A DNA stretch of 64,000 bases from Stenotrophomonas sp046736075 (GTDB lineage Bacteria; Pseudomonadota; Gammaproteobacteria; Xanthomonadales; Xanthomonadaceae): the NCBI RefSeq assembly GCF_046736075.1, contig NZ_CP177163.1, positions 2,976,001 to 3,040,000 of the forward strand, written 5' to 3'. Every line of letters starts with the position of its first letter. Positions within the stretch are counted from its first letter, which is position 1. The position numbers and the translations under genes are program-made. Under the pieces are notes generated by a model. It saw only the letters and a list, made by a program, of their open reading frames with translations. It was not told the DNA's origin and searched no databases. This document shows, one piece after another, positions 49,299 through 58,357 of this stretch.

Positions 49299-51719
49299 TT
49301 ACCAGTCGTACGACATGCCCAGCTGCGCCGTGGCTTCGCGGTAGCCGCTGTCGCCGCGCATCAGGCCCAGCCCACCCCAGGCCGAGAAGCCCGACCCGAA
49401 CGCAACTTTGGCGCCGCCGCTGAGCGCATAGCGGTTGCGCGGGGTGCTGGCGCGCAGCGCTTCGTCATCGAAGGCGATGCCGTTGCTGGCACCGTCGCGG
49501 TACCAGTTCACCACCACGTACGGGCGTACCGCCGCGCCGCTGTCGCGCGTGGCTTCACCCTCGATGCGCACGCCGAGCCGGCCGGACAGGCCGTCTTCGC
49601 CCAGGCTCCGCACGATGGTGCCGTTGGTCTCGCGATGCTGGTCGGTACTGGCATCGGTGTAGACCAGCTGCAGCTCAGGCTGCAGGCGCAGTGCCATCGC
49701 GCCGATGCGGCCGATGTCGATCTGGTAGCCGGCTTCCAGCGAGGACTGCCACAGGTCGGCATCGTAGCGCTCGGTGTCCAGCCCATCGCCTTCGACGCGG
49801 TTGCGGAACTGGCCGCGCTGCACCGACGCATCCAGGTAGAGGGCGTCATTGCTCCAGCTGCCGTATACGCCGGCCGCGCCGCCTTCCACCTTGCCGCGTG
49901 CGCTGTAGCCGGTGAGGGCCGAGTGCGAGGTGGCCTGCGACTGTGCGGCGGTCAGCATCACGCCCACGCGGCCACGGTCGGCATCGAACACACCGATGTC
50001 CGCACCGATCTGCAGGCGCGAGCGGTCCACCTTGAGCTCGAGCTGGTCTTCGACCGCGCCCAGGCGGCTGTGGGTGGAATCGATCGTGGCCCAGGCATGC
50101 ACGCCGTCGTTGCCGGCGGCCTGGTCGCCGTTGCGGTCGCGCCAGGTGTGGCGCAGCAGCTGGGTGAGCGCGAACTGGTTGGCCAGGTAGGCACCGGCTT
50201 CCGGGCGCAGTACCGGGACCGGGTCCACCGGGTCGATGGGATCAACCGGATCAACAGGGTCCACGGGGTCAACCGGTTCGACCGGAAGCGTCGGCTGGCA
50301 CGCCGGCAGGCTCGGGTCGGCATCGCACGGGTCCGGCGGCGGCAGAATCTCCGAGCGCAGGTACCAGTTCCCATCGGCACCCTTGACCAGGAAATACTCG
50401 TATTGCCCGCCGACGGCGCGGCCGATCAGGTCGAACTGCGCGTTGGAGGCGCCGCCGATGTTGATCAGCTCGATGCCCAGGTCGGTCTTCGCACCGGCAC
50501 CGCCGGCATTGCGCACACGCACGCCGGCCTGGCCTTCGGCATCGCCGGTGATGACCAGTCTGTCGGTGGCCGAGCCGTCGTCGCCGAGCACGGTGTTGAA
50601 CACCAGCGTGCCGCCATTGCCGAGAAACTCGTCCACGGTGAGCGTATTGAACGTGCTGCCATTGCCGAGAGCGACGGTACCGGTGGCGTCGAGCTGCAGC
50701 CGGCCAACATCGCTGTCCCCGGTGAGCATCCAGGTACTGTCGGTGCCGACGGTGGCGGAGGTGACGTTGGTGAAGCGGCCGTCGATGCGCGCCTTGCTGC
50801 GCAGCAGGACGTCGAGGGTGCCGTTGACGGTGCTGGTGTCGAACGTGATATCGCCGGCGAGGCGCGAATCGTCCACGGTGAAGGCGATCGTGCTGTTGCC
50901 GGTGGCGATCTCTCCCTCGAACGCACTGACCAGCAGTAGGTTCCCGTCCCCGCCGATCAGCTGGGAGTTGTTGGCGACCAGAATGTCGAACGTGGTGTCG
51001 TTGGCGCCATAGGACAGGACGTGCAACGCCGCGCCGCGGCCGGAGCGGATTGTCGAACCATCCATCGTGAACGTGCCAAACCCGCCGTTGTCGACGAACC
51101 CACCAAAGAGAATGGCACCGGTGTTCGCGGCATCGATCTCGGAGCCATTGATGATATCCATCCGGCCGCTTTGCATGCGCACACCGACGCCCGAGTTGAA
51201 GTCGGGTTTGCCAGGTGCGTCCACAACCTGGATCCGCGTGGAGTCGAGGATGGCATGAGGTCCGGCACTGCCTGATGTTGCGCGCGAGAGCGACACCCCG
51301 AGAGTGGCCCCGTCACCAATGCTGCTGTTGATGAGGTGCAGGGTCGAACTATCCAGCACGCCGATGCCGCCCTGCTTGAAGGTGGTGCCGTTGGCGCGTA
51401 GCGATGAGGTTCCATTCAACTGCACCACGTTGGTCAACGTTCCGCCGGGCCGCCGGGTAACCGTGGCGCCGGTCAATTCAATGCTCGACCCGCTGTAGGC
51501 AAAAATGTCGTGGGTCCGTCCACCGTTGACCACCAGTCGCGAGCCATTCTGGAGGTTCCAGTGCTCGGGAAAATCACCCGCCACCACTTCGGCCTCCTCG
51601 CCATCGAGGTTGCGGGCCTCCAGTTCACCGACGGGAAGAGAGGCCAGCGCCAGCAGCACGGCACAGGCGAGCGGGCGGACCGACGGGCGGCCGGTGGCAG
51701 TGGACGTCATCGCGTTCAT
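49299..51719 (-). CDS. Autotransporter (type V) protein, copy 4
   Basis: The product has 806 residues and is the first of the array in transcription order. The signal region SVRPLACAVLLALASLPVGELEARNLDGEEAEVV is close to copies 1 and 3. The passenger (HWNLQNGSRLVVNGGRTHDIFAYSGSSIELTGATVTRR...) is of the copy 1 type. The linker has seven units (about 481-501), and the barrel ends QLGMSYDW. The half from RIDGRFTNVTSATVGTDS onward is nearly identical to copies 1 and 3. It is predicted to be surface-exposed. No catalytic motif or RGD was noticed. Confidence 0.9.
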   Translation of the reverse strand: MNAMTSTATGRPSVRPLACAVLLALASLPVGELEARNLDGEEAEVVAGDFPEHWNLQNGSRLVVNGGRTHDIFAYSGSSIELTGATVTRRPGGTLTNVVQLNGTSSLRANGTTFKQGGIGVLDSSTLHLINSSIGDGATLGVSLSRATSGSAGPHAILDSTRIQVVDAPGKPDFNSGVGVRMQSGRMDIINGSEIDAANTGAILFGGFVDNGGFGTFTMDGSTIRSGRGAALHVLSYGANDTTFDILVANNSQLIGGDGNLLLVSAFEGEIATGNSTIAFTVDDSRLAGDITFDTSTVNGTLDVLLRSKARIDGRFTNVTSATVGTDSTWMLTGDSDVGRLQLDATGTVALGNGSTFNTLTVDEFLGNGGTLVFNTVLGDDGSATDRLVITGDAEGQAGVRVRNAGGAGAKTDLGIELINIGGASNAQFDLIGRAVGGQYEYFLVKGADGNWYLRSEILPPPDPCDADPSLPACQPTLPVEPVDPVDPVDPVDPIDPVDPVPVLRPEAGAYLANQFALTQLLRHTWRDRNGDQAAGNDGVHAWATIDSTHSRLGAVEDQLELKVDRSRLQIGADIGVFDADRGRVGVMLTAAQSQATSHSALTGYSARGKVEGGAAGVYGSWSNDALYLDASVQRGQFRNRVEGDGLDTERYDADLWQSSLEAGYQIDIGRIGAMALRLQPELQLVYTDASTDQHRETNGTIVRSLGEDGLSGRLGVRIEGEATRDSGAAVRPYVVVNWYRDGASNGIAFDDEALRASTPRNRYALSGGAKVAFGSGFSAWGGLGLMRGDSGYREATAQLGMSYDW

Positions 51720-51982
51720 CGTCTTGATCTCGTGTCAGAAGGAAAAACTTGGCTGAGCACTACAAGCGATAGCCGCGCCCCCGTCAGCGCGCTCCCCAGG
51801 ATGCCTATTCCTCCTGTGGAGATGATGGCGCTGTGAAGTCGATGGGGTCGCATGCGACACGGCGTGTCCAGCGAAGACGCGCAGTGTCGCGGTGACAGGT
51901 TGGGCAACCCATGCAAGAAATTGCAGATACGCCGCGTCTATGGAGCGCGGCCATCGGGCGTTCAGGCGGTCGCCGCGCCGCG
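51720..51982. other. Upstream region of autotransporter 4
   Basis: The 263 bases are a diverged version of the array spacers, with the AGGAGG (minus strand, 51810-51815) and ATGA-overlapping leader frame kept but without the terminator hairpin. The array promoter should lie here. No clear -35/-10 pair was recognised. Confidence 0.5.
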
Positions 51983-53368
51983 CTACGCGGGCGGCAGCAC
52001 CTTGCCCGGATTGAGAATGCCGTCCGGATCCAGCGCGTGCTTGATGCAACGCATCGCCGCCAGCGTGGCGGGCGTGAAGGCCTGGGTCATGAAGTCGCGC
52101 TTGGCCAGGCCGATGCCGTGCTCGCCGGACAGCGTGCCGCCCAGCGCGAGGGTCAGCGCGAAGATCTTCGGCAGCGCGGCGTGCGCGCGTGCGTTTTCGT
52201 CGGCATCGTCGGGGTGGTACAGGATGTTGACGTGCAGGTTGCCGTTGCCGGCGTGACCGAAGGTGACGATGGTCAGCGCGTGCTCCTGCGCCAGTGCCTG
52301 CACGCCGGCCACCAGGTCCGGGATGCGCGACACCGGCACCACCACGTCCTCGTTGATCTTGCCCGGGGCGATGCTGCGCAGGGCCGGCGACAGCGCCTTG
52401 CGCGCGGCCCAGAGCTTCTCGCGGGCGCTGCCTTCCATCGCCACATCCAGCGCGAGCAGGCCATCGCCTTCGGCGGCGGTGGCCAGCGCCTGCAGCAGGT
52501 AGGGGAGGGTGTCGTGATCGCCGTCGGCCTCGACCAGCAGCATCGCGCCGGCCTCGGGCACCTCGGCACCGTTGCGGCGCAGCAGTTCCAGGCTGCGCGC
52601 ATCCATGAATTCCAGGCGTGTGGGCACCACCGGCTGCGCCATCAGGCGCGACACCGCCGCGGCGGCGGCGTTGGCATCGCGGTACAGCACGCGCAGCCCG
52701 GCCTGGGCCACCGGCAGCGGGGTCAGCTTGAGCGTGGCTTCCACGATCAGCGCCAGCGTGCCTTCGCTGCCCACCAGCAGATGGGTCAGGTCGTAGCCGG
52801 TGGCATCCTTGGTATACGCCCCCCCGCACTGGATCACCTCGCCGGCACCGGTCACCGCCACCAGGCCGAGCACGTTGTCGCGGCTGGTGCCGTACTTCAC
52901 CGCGCGCGGGCCGCCGGCATTGCAGGCGAGGTTGCCGCCAATGCTGCAGATGTCCGCGCTGGATGGGTCCGGCGCCCAGAACAGGCCATGCGGTACCAGC
53001 GCGTGCTGCAGGTCGCCATTGAGCACACCCGGCTCCACCACCGCGCAGCGGTTGCCCGGCTGGATGTCGAGGATGCGGTCCATGCGCGCGAACGAGAGCA
53101 CGACGCTGCCATTCACCGGTACCGCCGCGCCGGTGGTGCCGGTGCCGGCGCCGCGCGCGACCAGCGCGATGCCATGCGCGCGGCACGCACGCACCAGGGC
53201 GACCACCTGGTCGCGGTCGCGCGGGAAGGCCACGCCGGCCGGCAGCGTGTGCCGCCACGAGTTGTCCTGGGCATGCGCCTGCAGCGCGCCGTCATCGGTG
53301 CGCCAGCCGTCATCGCCCAGCAGGGTGTGCAGGGTGGCGGCGAAGGCGGCGGGCAGGGCGGTGGTCAT
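51983..53368 (-). CDS. FAD-linked oxidase, GlcD / D-lactate dehydrogenase family
   Basis: The product has 461 residues from MTTALPAAFAATLHTLLGDDGWRTDDGALQAHAQDNSW. It has an N-terminal PCMH-type FAD domain (VALVRACRAHGIALVARGAGTGTTGAAVPVNGSVVLSFARMDRIL, then CSIGGNLACNAGGPRAVKYGTSRDNVLGL and GYDLTHLLVGSEGTLALIVEATLKL) and a C-terminal domain with VTFGHAGNGNLHVNILY and GTLSGEHGIGLAKRDFM. These enzymes oxidise D-2-hydroxyacids such as D-lactate or glycolate and pass electrons to quinone or cytochrome. The exact substrate is open. Its start overlaps the ydjM-like stop by four bases. Confidence 0.88.
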   Translation of the reverse strand: MTTALPAAFAATLHTLLGDDGWRTDDGALQAHAQDNSWRHTLPAGVAFPRDRDQVVALVRACRAHGIALVARGAGTGTTGAAVPVNGSVVLSFARMDRILDIQPGNRCAVVEPGVLNGDLQHALVPHGLFWAPDPSSADICSIGGNLACNAGGPRAVKYGTSRDNVLGLVAVTGAGEVIQCGGAYTKDATGYDLTHLLVGSEGTLALIVEATLKLTPLPVAQAGLRVLYRDANAAAAAVSRLMAQPVVPTRLEFMDARSLELLRRNGAEVPEAGAMLLVEADGDHDTLPYLLQALATAAEGDGLLALDVAMEGSAREKLWAARKALSPALRSIAPGKINEDVVVPVSRIPDLVAGVQALAQEHALTIVTFGHAGNGNLHVNILYHPDDADENARAHAALPKIFALTLALGGTLSGEHGIGLAKRDFMTQAFTPATLAAMRCIKHALDPDGILNPGKVLPPA

Positions 53369-53907
53369 GGGGTATTCCGGGACGAGGCGGGGGCGGGTTG
53401 GATCAGCTTCCAGCCGATCACGGCGGCGCTGAGCGGCAGCCAGACCCAGCGCAGCTCGGAGAGCAGCGTGGTGATGCCGCGTGCGTTGAAGAACTGGCCG
53501 GCGAACGGCGAGACACGGATCGGCCGCCACGGCGCGAACAGCCGCTCGCCGCTCCACGGCCACCACAGCGCCACGCCCAGGCCGCCGGAGGTAAACGCAT
53601 CCAGCAGCGGGTGCGACAACGCACTGATGCCGACGAACGCGGCGGCCTGCACGGCCGTGGCGCGCAGGCGCCGGTGCAGCACTGCCGCCAACGTGGCCAG
53701 CAGCGCGGCGAACAGCAGCGAGTGGCTCGCACCGCGGTGGCCGAAACTGTCGGCGTAGGGAATGTGCAGCGCGAACGCCAGTACATCGGCGTCCGGCAGC
53801 ATCGCCGCCACCACGCCGGCCGCCAGCAGTGGCGCGGCGATGCGGCCACGGTCGGCCGCGCACCACAGTGCCAGTGGAATGGCGGCATGGGTAAGAACGG
53901 TGGGCAT
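53365..53907 (-). CDS. YdjM-type metal-dependent hydrolase-like membrane protein
   Basis: The product has 180 residues with about four hydrophobic segments. The conserved metal-ligand pattern of the family is present: THAAIPLALW near the N-terminus, AMLPDADVLAF, GHRGASHSLLFAALLA and ALSHPLLDAFTSGGLGVALWWPWSGERLFAPW. E. coli YdjM is a LexA-regulated inner-membrane protein of unclear role. It is coupled on both sides: its ATG shares a base with the yraN stop, and its stop overlaps the oxidase start. Confidence 0.82.
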   Translation of the reverse strand: MPTVLTHAAIPLALWCAADRGRIAAPLLAAGVVAAMLPDADVLAFALHIPYADSFGHRGASHSLLFAALLATLAAVLHRRLRATAVQAAAFVGISALSHPLLDAFTSGGLGVALWWPWSGERLFAPWRPIRVSPFAGQFFNARGITTLLSELRWVWLPLSAAVIGWKLIQPAPASSRNTP

Positions 53908-54275
53908 CAGCAGTCCTCCAGCCGGAATGCGTCACGCAGCCAGTGCAGCTGCGGTGGGTCGCCGGCGGCCTCGACCACGTCGAACCGGCAGGGCCGGTTG
54001 GCCAGCGCCGGATGCGCCAGCAGGAACAGTTGCGCGGCCAGCACCAGCTTGCGGCGCTTGCGCAGGTCCACCGAGACGGCGCCGCCGCCGAACGCGGCCG
54101 ACGCGCGGTAACGCACCTCCACGAACACCGTGGTGTCACCGTCGCGCATCACCAGGTCCAGCTCGCCACCGCGATAGCGCGCGTTGGCGGCCAGCGGCTG
54201 CAGGCCGGCGCGGCGCAGATGCGCCAGCGCCGCCGCTTCCACCGCCGCGCCGCGCTGCGCGCGTCCGGTGGCCAT
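53907..54275 (-). CDS. yraN: YraN family (UPF0102) endonuclease-like protein
   Basis: The product has 122 residues with the family motif ARYRGGELDLVMRDGDTTVFVEVRYR, a restriction-endonuclease-like core (Glu-Asp-Glu/Val-Lys type, here ELD...VEVR), then SVDLRKRRKLVLAAQLFL. The position directly downstream of an lpoA (seven bases) is typical in gammaproteobacteria. The role is poorly defined. It has the usual length. Confidence 0.92.
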   Translation of the reverse strand: MATGRAQRGAAVEAAALAHLRRAGLQPLAANARYRGGELDLVMRDGDTTVFVEVRYRASAAFGGGAVSVDLRKRRKLVLAAQLFLLAHPALANRPCRFDVVEAAGDPPQLHWLRDAFRLEDC

Positions 54276-54282
54276 GCCGGGC

Positions 54283-56004
54283 TTAGTTGGCCGACGCGAT
54301 CGGCGTCGGCCGACCGCCGCTGAAGGTCGACCACACCGGCACGCGCAGCACGTTGCCGTTGCTGTCCAGGAACAGCGTGCCGGTGGCGCCGGCCAGCGCG
54401 CCCTCGGTGGCGATCTTGTCCAGGTAGGCGCTGATCTTCCAGGCGTCGAAGCCGAAGGCGAACAGGCGGCCGGAGGCGCCGCGTGCCGAGGGCAGGATCT
54501 GCCCGGCGGTGGAGGCGGCCGGCAGGCCGGCCACGCCGCGCACGTTCCAGGCCTCGTTCGGGTAGATGATGCCGTCCAGCGCCATGTCTTCCTCGGGCTT
54601 GCCGCTGCCCAGGGTCAGCTGCGAGGTGCCCACGCGGCTGGCACCGCCGGCACCGGCCAGCGCCAGCTGCGGCGCCAGCGTGCGGGCCTGCGGTGCCTTC
54701 ACCGCCAGGAATACGCCATCCACGCTGCCTGCGGCGCGCAGCTGCGCGCCGACATCGCCCACGGTGTCGTTCACGCCGACGGTGGCTGCCACCTGGCCGC
54801 CACGCTGGGTGAAGCGCTCGCGGAACGCGGCGGCCGCGCGGCGGCCGGTCTCGTCATTGCTGTGCACCACCAGCACCTTGCCGCGCTCGCGGCCGCGCAG
54901 GTACTCGGCGGCGATGATGCCGTCGTCTTCAGGGGCCATCGAGAAGCCGGCGCTGCCGGCCGGCGGGCTGCCCTTGCCGCGGTTCAGCGCCAGCACCGGC
55001 ACCGGCAGCTGGGCGCGGCCGAACACCGCATCGACCTCATCGCGGCCGAGCGGCCCGACGATGAAGTCGGCGCCCGCGCCCACGGCCTTGTCGTAGGCGG
55101 CCACAGCGCCGGCGGCGGTGCCGGCGGTGTCGATGAACTGGATCTCCGGGCGGCGGCGCGACTCGCCGTAGTAACCGCTGAGCAGGCCATCGCGGACCGG
55201 CTGTGCGGCGGTCGCGAGGCGACCACTGAGCGGCAGCAGCACGGCCATCTTCAGCGGCGGGCGGTAGCCGTCGGACATCGCCGGCGGGCGCTTGCTGGTG
55301 TCGAACTGGCTGGCGCCATCGCGGTCGAAGGGACGCGGCAGCGGCAGGCCACGGGCGATCAGGGCACGGCCGGCGAAGTTGTACAGCGGTTCGTTGGCCG
55401 GCAGCGCGGCGGCCTTGGCGCGCAGGGTGGCGTCGTCCAGAGTGCCGAGCAGGCTGGCGATGGCCTGCTGGTTGTCGCTGCGCGCCTTGCCGGTGAGTGC
55501 GGCATGCGCGCGGGCGCGTTCCAGCGCGGCGCCGAGGGTGTCGCCGGTGGCCTGCAATGCATTGGCGCGGGCCAGCTGCCAGCGCGTGCGCAGCGACGGG
55601 GTCACCGCGTCGGAGGATTCCTTCAGTGCGGCCAGCGCCTGCGCGGGTTGCTTGTCGGCCAGCGCCAGTTCGGCACTGGTGAGCTGATAGCGGTGCAGGC
55701 TGGCACCGGCGAGCTGGCGCGGCTGCACCTGGCTCAGCAGGCTGCGGGCACGGGTGGCGTCGCCGGCTTCATGCCAGGCGAAGGCGGCATCGGCCAGCGC
55801 GGCGCTGCGGGCGCTGCCGCGCAGGGTGTTGGCCAGTGCTTCGAGCTGCACGGCGGCATCGCGCGGCTTGCCCTGCTCGATCAGTGCCAGCGCCTGGCTC
55901 TGCGCCGGGGATTCGGGGGCACTGGTGAGGCTGGTCGTGGCGCAGCCGGCGAGCAGCAGCAGCGACAACGAAAGGGCAGAGATCCGTGCGACGGGCTTGT
56001 TCAT
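54283..56004 (-). CDS. lpoA: Outer-membrane lipoprotein LpoA (LppC), activator of PBP1A
   Basis: The product has 573 residues from MNKPVARISALSLSLLLLAGC. A GGA eight bases ahead supports this over an ATG 12 bases upstream. The lipobox LLAGC puts the lipid on Cys21. It has an N-terminal TPR-like helical region (about 35-220) and a C-terminal periplasmic-binding-protein fold (KMAVLLPLSGRLATAAQPVRDGLLSGYYG, DFIVGPLGRDEVDAVF, ILPSARGASGRLFAFGFDAWKI). LpoA reaches from the outer membrane to stimulate the transpeptidase of PBP1A. It is divergent from rsmI, as is usual. Confidence 0.93.
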   Translation of the reverse strand: MNKPVARISALSLSLLLLAGCATTSLTSAPESPAQSQALALIEQGKPRDAAVQLEALANTLRGSARSAALADAAFAWHEAGDATRARSLLSQVQPRQLAGASLHRYQLTSAELALADKQPAQALAALKESSDAVTPSLRTRWQLARANALQATGDTLGAALERARAHAALTGKARSDNQQAIASLLGTLDDATLRAKAAALPANEPLYNFAGRALIARGLPLPRPFDRDGASQFDTSKRPPAMSDGYRPPLKMAVLLPLSGRLATAAQPVRDGLLSGYYGESRRRPEIQFIDTAGTAAGAVAAYDKAVGAGADFIVGPLGRDEVDAVFGRAQLPVPVLALNRGKGSPPAGSAGFSMAPEDDGIIAAEYLRGRERGKVLVVHSNDETGRRAAAAFRERFTQRGGQVAATVGVNDTVGDVGAQLRAAGSVDGVFLAVKAPQARTLAPQLALAGAGGASRVGTSQLTLGSGKPEEDMALDGIIYPNEAWNVRGVAGLPAASTAGQILPSARGASGRLFAFGFDAWKISAYLDKIATEGALAGATGTLFLDSNGNVLRVPVWSTFSGGRPTPIASAN

Positions 56005-56069
56005 GATCAGGTCCATTCGATGGGGGCAGCGGCCGTGGCCGGGGAACGGTACGATTCTACCCTTGACCC

Positions 56070-56906
56070 ATGAGTGCCGTTGCGATGAGTGCTGTCCCCA
56101 CGCTGTATGTCGTTGCCACCCCGATCGGAAACCTCGCCGACCTGACGCCGCGCGCGCAGGAGGTGCTGCGCTCGGTGGCCGCGATCTGCGCCGAGGACAC
56201 CCGCCGCAGCGGCCAGCTGCTGGCCCACTTCGGCATCCAGCAGCCGCTGGTGGCGCTGCACGACCACAATGAAGAAGCGTTGTCGCAGCGCATCGTGGCG
56301 CGGCTGCAGGCCGGTGAGTCGCTGGCGCTGGTCAGCGATGCCGGCACGCCGCTGGTGAGCGATCCGGGCTACCGCCTAGTCCGTGCGGCGCGCGAAGCGG
56401 GCATCCGGGTCAGCCCGGTGCCGGGCGCGTGCGCGGCGATCGCGGCATTGAGCGTGGCCGGTCTGCCCAGCGACCGCTTCACCTTCGAAGGCTTCCTGCC
56501 GGCCAAGGGGTCGGGCCGCCGTGAGCGGTTGAATGGGCTGGCGGGCGAAACCCGCACGCTGGTGTTCTACGAATCCTCGCACCGCATCACCGAATCGCTG
56601 GCCGACATGGTGGCCGCGTTCGGTGCCGAGCGCCCGGCCGTGCTGGCGCGCGAACTGACCAAACTGTTCGAGACGGTGCTCGACGGCACCCTGGCCTCGC
56701 TGCTGCAGCAGGTGGAAGCCGACGACAACCAGCGCAAGGGCGAGTTCGTGGTGATGGTGCAGGGCGCCGCCGACGACGAGCAGGCCCAGCTTGCTGCAGG
56801 CCGCCGCATGTACGCCAAGCTCAGCGAGCACCTGCCGCCGTCAACCGCTGCCAAGCTGGCGGCGGAACTGACCGGCGCGCCGAGAAAGGCGCTGTACGGT
56901 AGTTGA
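56070..56906 (+). CDS. rsmI: 16S rRNA (cytidine-1402-2'-O)-methyltransferase RsmI
   Basis: The product has 278 residues from the ATG at 56070. A second in-frame ATG at 56085 (MSAVPTLYVVATPIGN) is as likely. Motifs are YVVATPIGNLADLTPRA, AEDTRRSGQLL, ALVSDAGTPLVSDPGYRLV, PVPGACAAIAALSVAGLP, FEGFLPAKGSGRRERL, FYESSHRI. It methylates the ribose of C1402 in the decoding centre. It is divergent from lpoA across 65 bases with a TACGAT -10-like hexamer at 56050, so the mRNA leader is very short. Confidence 0.95.
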   Translation: MSAVAMSAVPTLYVVATPIGNLADLTPRAQEVLRSVAAICAEDTRRSGQLLAHFGIQQPLVALHDHNEEALSQRIVARLQAGESLALVSDAGTPLVSDPGYRLVRAAREAGIRVSPVPGACAAIAALSVAGLPSDRFTFEGFLPAKGSGRRERLNGLAGETRTLVFYESSHRITESLADMVAAFGAERPAVLARELTKLFETVLDGTLASLLQQVEADDNQRKGEFVVMVQGAADDEQAQLAAGRRMYAKLSEHLPPSTAAKLAAELTGAPRKALYGS

Positions 56907-56958
56907 GTTGCGGCGCGGTGGGCACCGGCGCCTGGGGATGTCGTGCCGATGCCGGAAC

Positions 56959-56988
56959 GTAGAGCAGCCGACCAACGGTCGGCTCTAC
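56959..56988. repeat. SMAG-like GTAG stem-loop
   Basis: GTAGAGC at 56959 and the CTAC end at 56988 bracket a stem GCCGACC/GGTCGGC with loop AAC. It shares the GTAGAG head with the elements at 38603-38710 but has a different stem sequence. Confidence 0.6.
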
Positions 56989-57001
56989 CGGCGCCCGGGG
57001 G

Positions 57002-57030
57002 CCCAGGGTTTGGGCAGCAAACCCCTGGGG
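57002..57030. terminator. Hairpin between rsmI and rnpB
   Basis: CCCAGGGTTTG pairs with CAAACCCCTGGG (one bulge). It lies just beyond the rnpB-side hairpin and could stop either rsmI or rnpB transcription. There is no long T-run on either strand. Confidence 0.45.
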
Positions 57031-57032
57031 GC

Positions 57033-57053
57033 TTCTTCGCAGAATGCGAAGAA
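57033..57053 (-). terminator. Hairpin at the 3' end of RNase P RNA
   Basis: TTCTTCGCA-TTC-TGCGAAGAA, a perfect 9-bp stem, begins three bases after the mature end of rnpB on the minus strand. The T-run is weak. Confidence 0.6.
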
Positions 57054-57055
57054 AG

Positions 57056-57408
57056 GGCGGAGCCGGCCGATAAGCCGGGTTTTGTCGTGGACAGTCATTC
57101 TTCTAGGCGCTGCGTCACCGCAGCGCTCAAGCAACCTACCCGGACCCGACGCGGGCCACGCCATTAGGTCCCTATTTGGTCTTGCTCCAGGTGGGGTTTG
57201 CCGTGCCGGTCTGTTGCCAGACTCGCGGTGCGCTCTTACCGCACCATTTCACCCTTACCGGCTCCCCGAAGGGAACGTAGGCGGTATCTTTCTGTTGCAC
57301 TTTCCGTCGGCTCGCGCCGCCCAGGCGTTACCTGGCACCTTGCCCTGTGGAGCCCGGACTTTCCTCGGCATCCGCAAGGGATGACGCGACTGTCTGGCCG
57401 ACTCCGCC
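57056..57408 (-). ncRNA. rnpB: RNase P RNA (bacterial class A)
   Basis: On the minus strand the RNA opens with GGCGGAGTCGGCC-AGACAGTCGCG, carries the invariant GAGGAAAGTCCGGGCTCC (57349-57366) and closes with ACCCGGCTTATCGGCC then CCGGCTCCGCC. The ends pair as helix P1 (57396-57408 with 57056-57068), which fixes the boundaries at about 353 nt. Other expected elements, CAGGGCAAGGTGCCAGG and the GTAAGGGTGAAATGG-type region, are present. It is the catalytic RNA that matures tRNA 5' ends. Confidence 0.97.
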
Positions 57409-57414
57409 GCGCGC

Positions 57415-57420
57415 ATTGTC
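57415..57420 (-). promoter_or_regulatory. -10 element of rnpB
   Basis: GACAAT on the minus strand lies seven bases before the predicted RNA 5' end. The -35 is not obvious. Confidence 0.5.
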
Positions 57421-57456
57421 CCACATCCGCCGCGCGGCAGGGGTGCCGATGCGGTG

Positions 57457-58221
57457 TTACGGTGCCACCGCTTCCAGCCGGGTCTGGCCGATGCAGCGTC
57501 CATCGGGCGCGAAGCGGCGCTCGTGGATGAACCCCTGGCCGCGCTCGTCCAGCAGGATCAAGGTGCTGGCACGGGTGCCGTAGTCCGGGCTGCGGATGAA
57601 TGCCGACGACAGCCAGCGCTCGCGCTCCAGGCCGATGCCGGTGTCGGGCAGGGCGTCGTCGTCGGCCTGGCCGTCGTTGGCCAGCGCCTGCCAGAGCGGG
57701 TCCAGGGTGGCGTCGCCGCGTGCGATCCAGTCGCCGAGGGCCTCGACGAGGTTCACGGTTTTCGGCCACGGTGCATCGAGCGGTCCATTCGACATGCCGT
57801 GCAGGCCGGGCGACAGCGTCTGCCGCTGCAGCGGGTGGTTGCCGAGGAACTGGCAGCTGTCGCGGTCGGCCAGCACCAGGTTGAACGGGGCGAAGGCGGG
57901 CGCGTCGCTGGCCAGGGCCTCGGCGAAGGCGGCGGCGGGGGCGCTGCCGCGCAGGTAGTCGGCCACCAGCGCCCCTCGCGAGGGGCCGGTCTGCCGTGCC
58001 TGCGGATCACGCACATTGGTCACCACCGCCATCCGGCCGTTCCTGCCGATACCGGCCCAGGTGCCGCCGGAGCGCAGGTCGCGCCCGGCCATCACGCCGG
58101 CATCGGGCGCAGCCCAGGCGGCCAGCGCGGCGGTGGGCCGGGCGTGGAACTCGTCGCGGTTGCCGGCCATGACCAGCTGCCAGCGGGGGTGGGCCTTCCA
58201 GGCCAGAGCGAGCAGACACAT
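57457..58221 (-). CDS. NRDE family protein (TANGO2-like)
   Basis: The product has 254 residues from MCLLALAWKAHPRWQLVMAGNRDEFHARPTAAL. The Cys directly after the start Met would become the N-terminal nucleophile, and GNRDEF is the NRDE motif that names the family. Other conserved parts are GRDLRSGGTWAGIGRNGRMAVVTNVRD, GALVADYL, 'HGMSNGPLDAPWPKT' and the C-terminal RASTLILLDERGQGFIHERRF. Bacterial members are uncharacterised, and the human homologue TANGO2 is linked to metabolic crises and possibly to haem or lipid handling. It is a single gene on the minus strand. Confidence 0.9.
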   Translation of the reverse strand: MCLLALAWKAHPRWQLVMAGNRDEFHARPTAALAAWAAPDAGVMAGRDLRSGGTWAGIGRNGRMAVVTNVRDPQARQTGPSRGALVADYLRGSAPAAAFAEALASDAPAFAPFNLVLADRDSCQFLGNHPLQRQTLSPGLHGMSNGPLDAPWPKTVNLVEALGDWIARGDATLDPLWQALANDGQADDDALPDTGIGLERERWLSSAFIRSPDYGTRASTLILLDERGQGFIHERRFAPDGRCIGQTRLEAVAP

Positions 58222-58329
58222 GCGCCGATTGTGCCGGGTTTGCGCACGGACGGGTCGAAGCCGACCCCTCCGGGACTGAATGCGGGCAAGGGTTTCACGC
58301 CCTCTGCACAGGCCTGAACTCCCGATCAA

Positions 58330-58344
58330 TCTCAAAAATTGAGA
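58330..58344. promoter_or_regulatory. Dyad TCTCAA-AAA-TTGAGA
   Basis: Perfect 6-bp arms with a three-base spacer lie in the unusually AT-rich 324-base gap between the NRDE gene and mraZ. This is a possible operator of unknown factor. Confidence 0.3.
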
Positions 58345-58357
58345 CGAAACAGCAACT

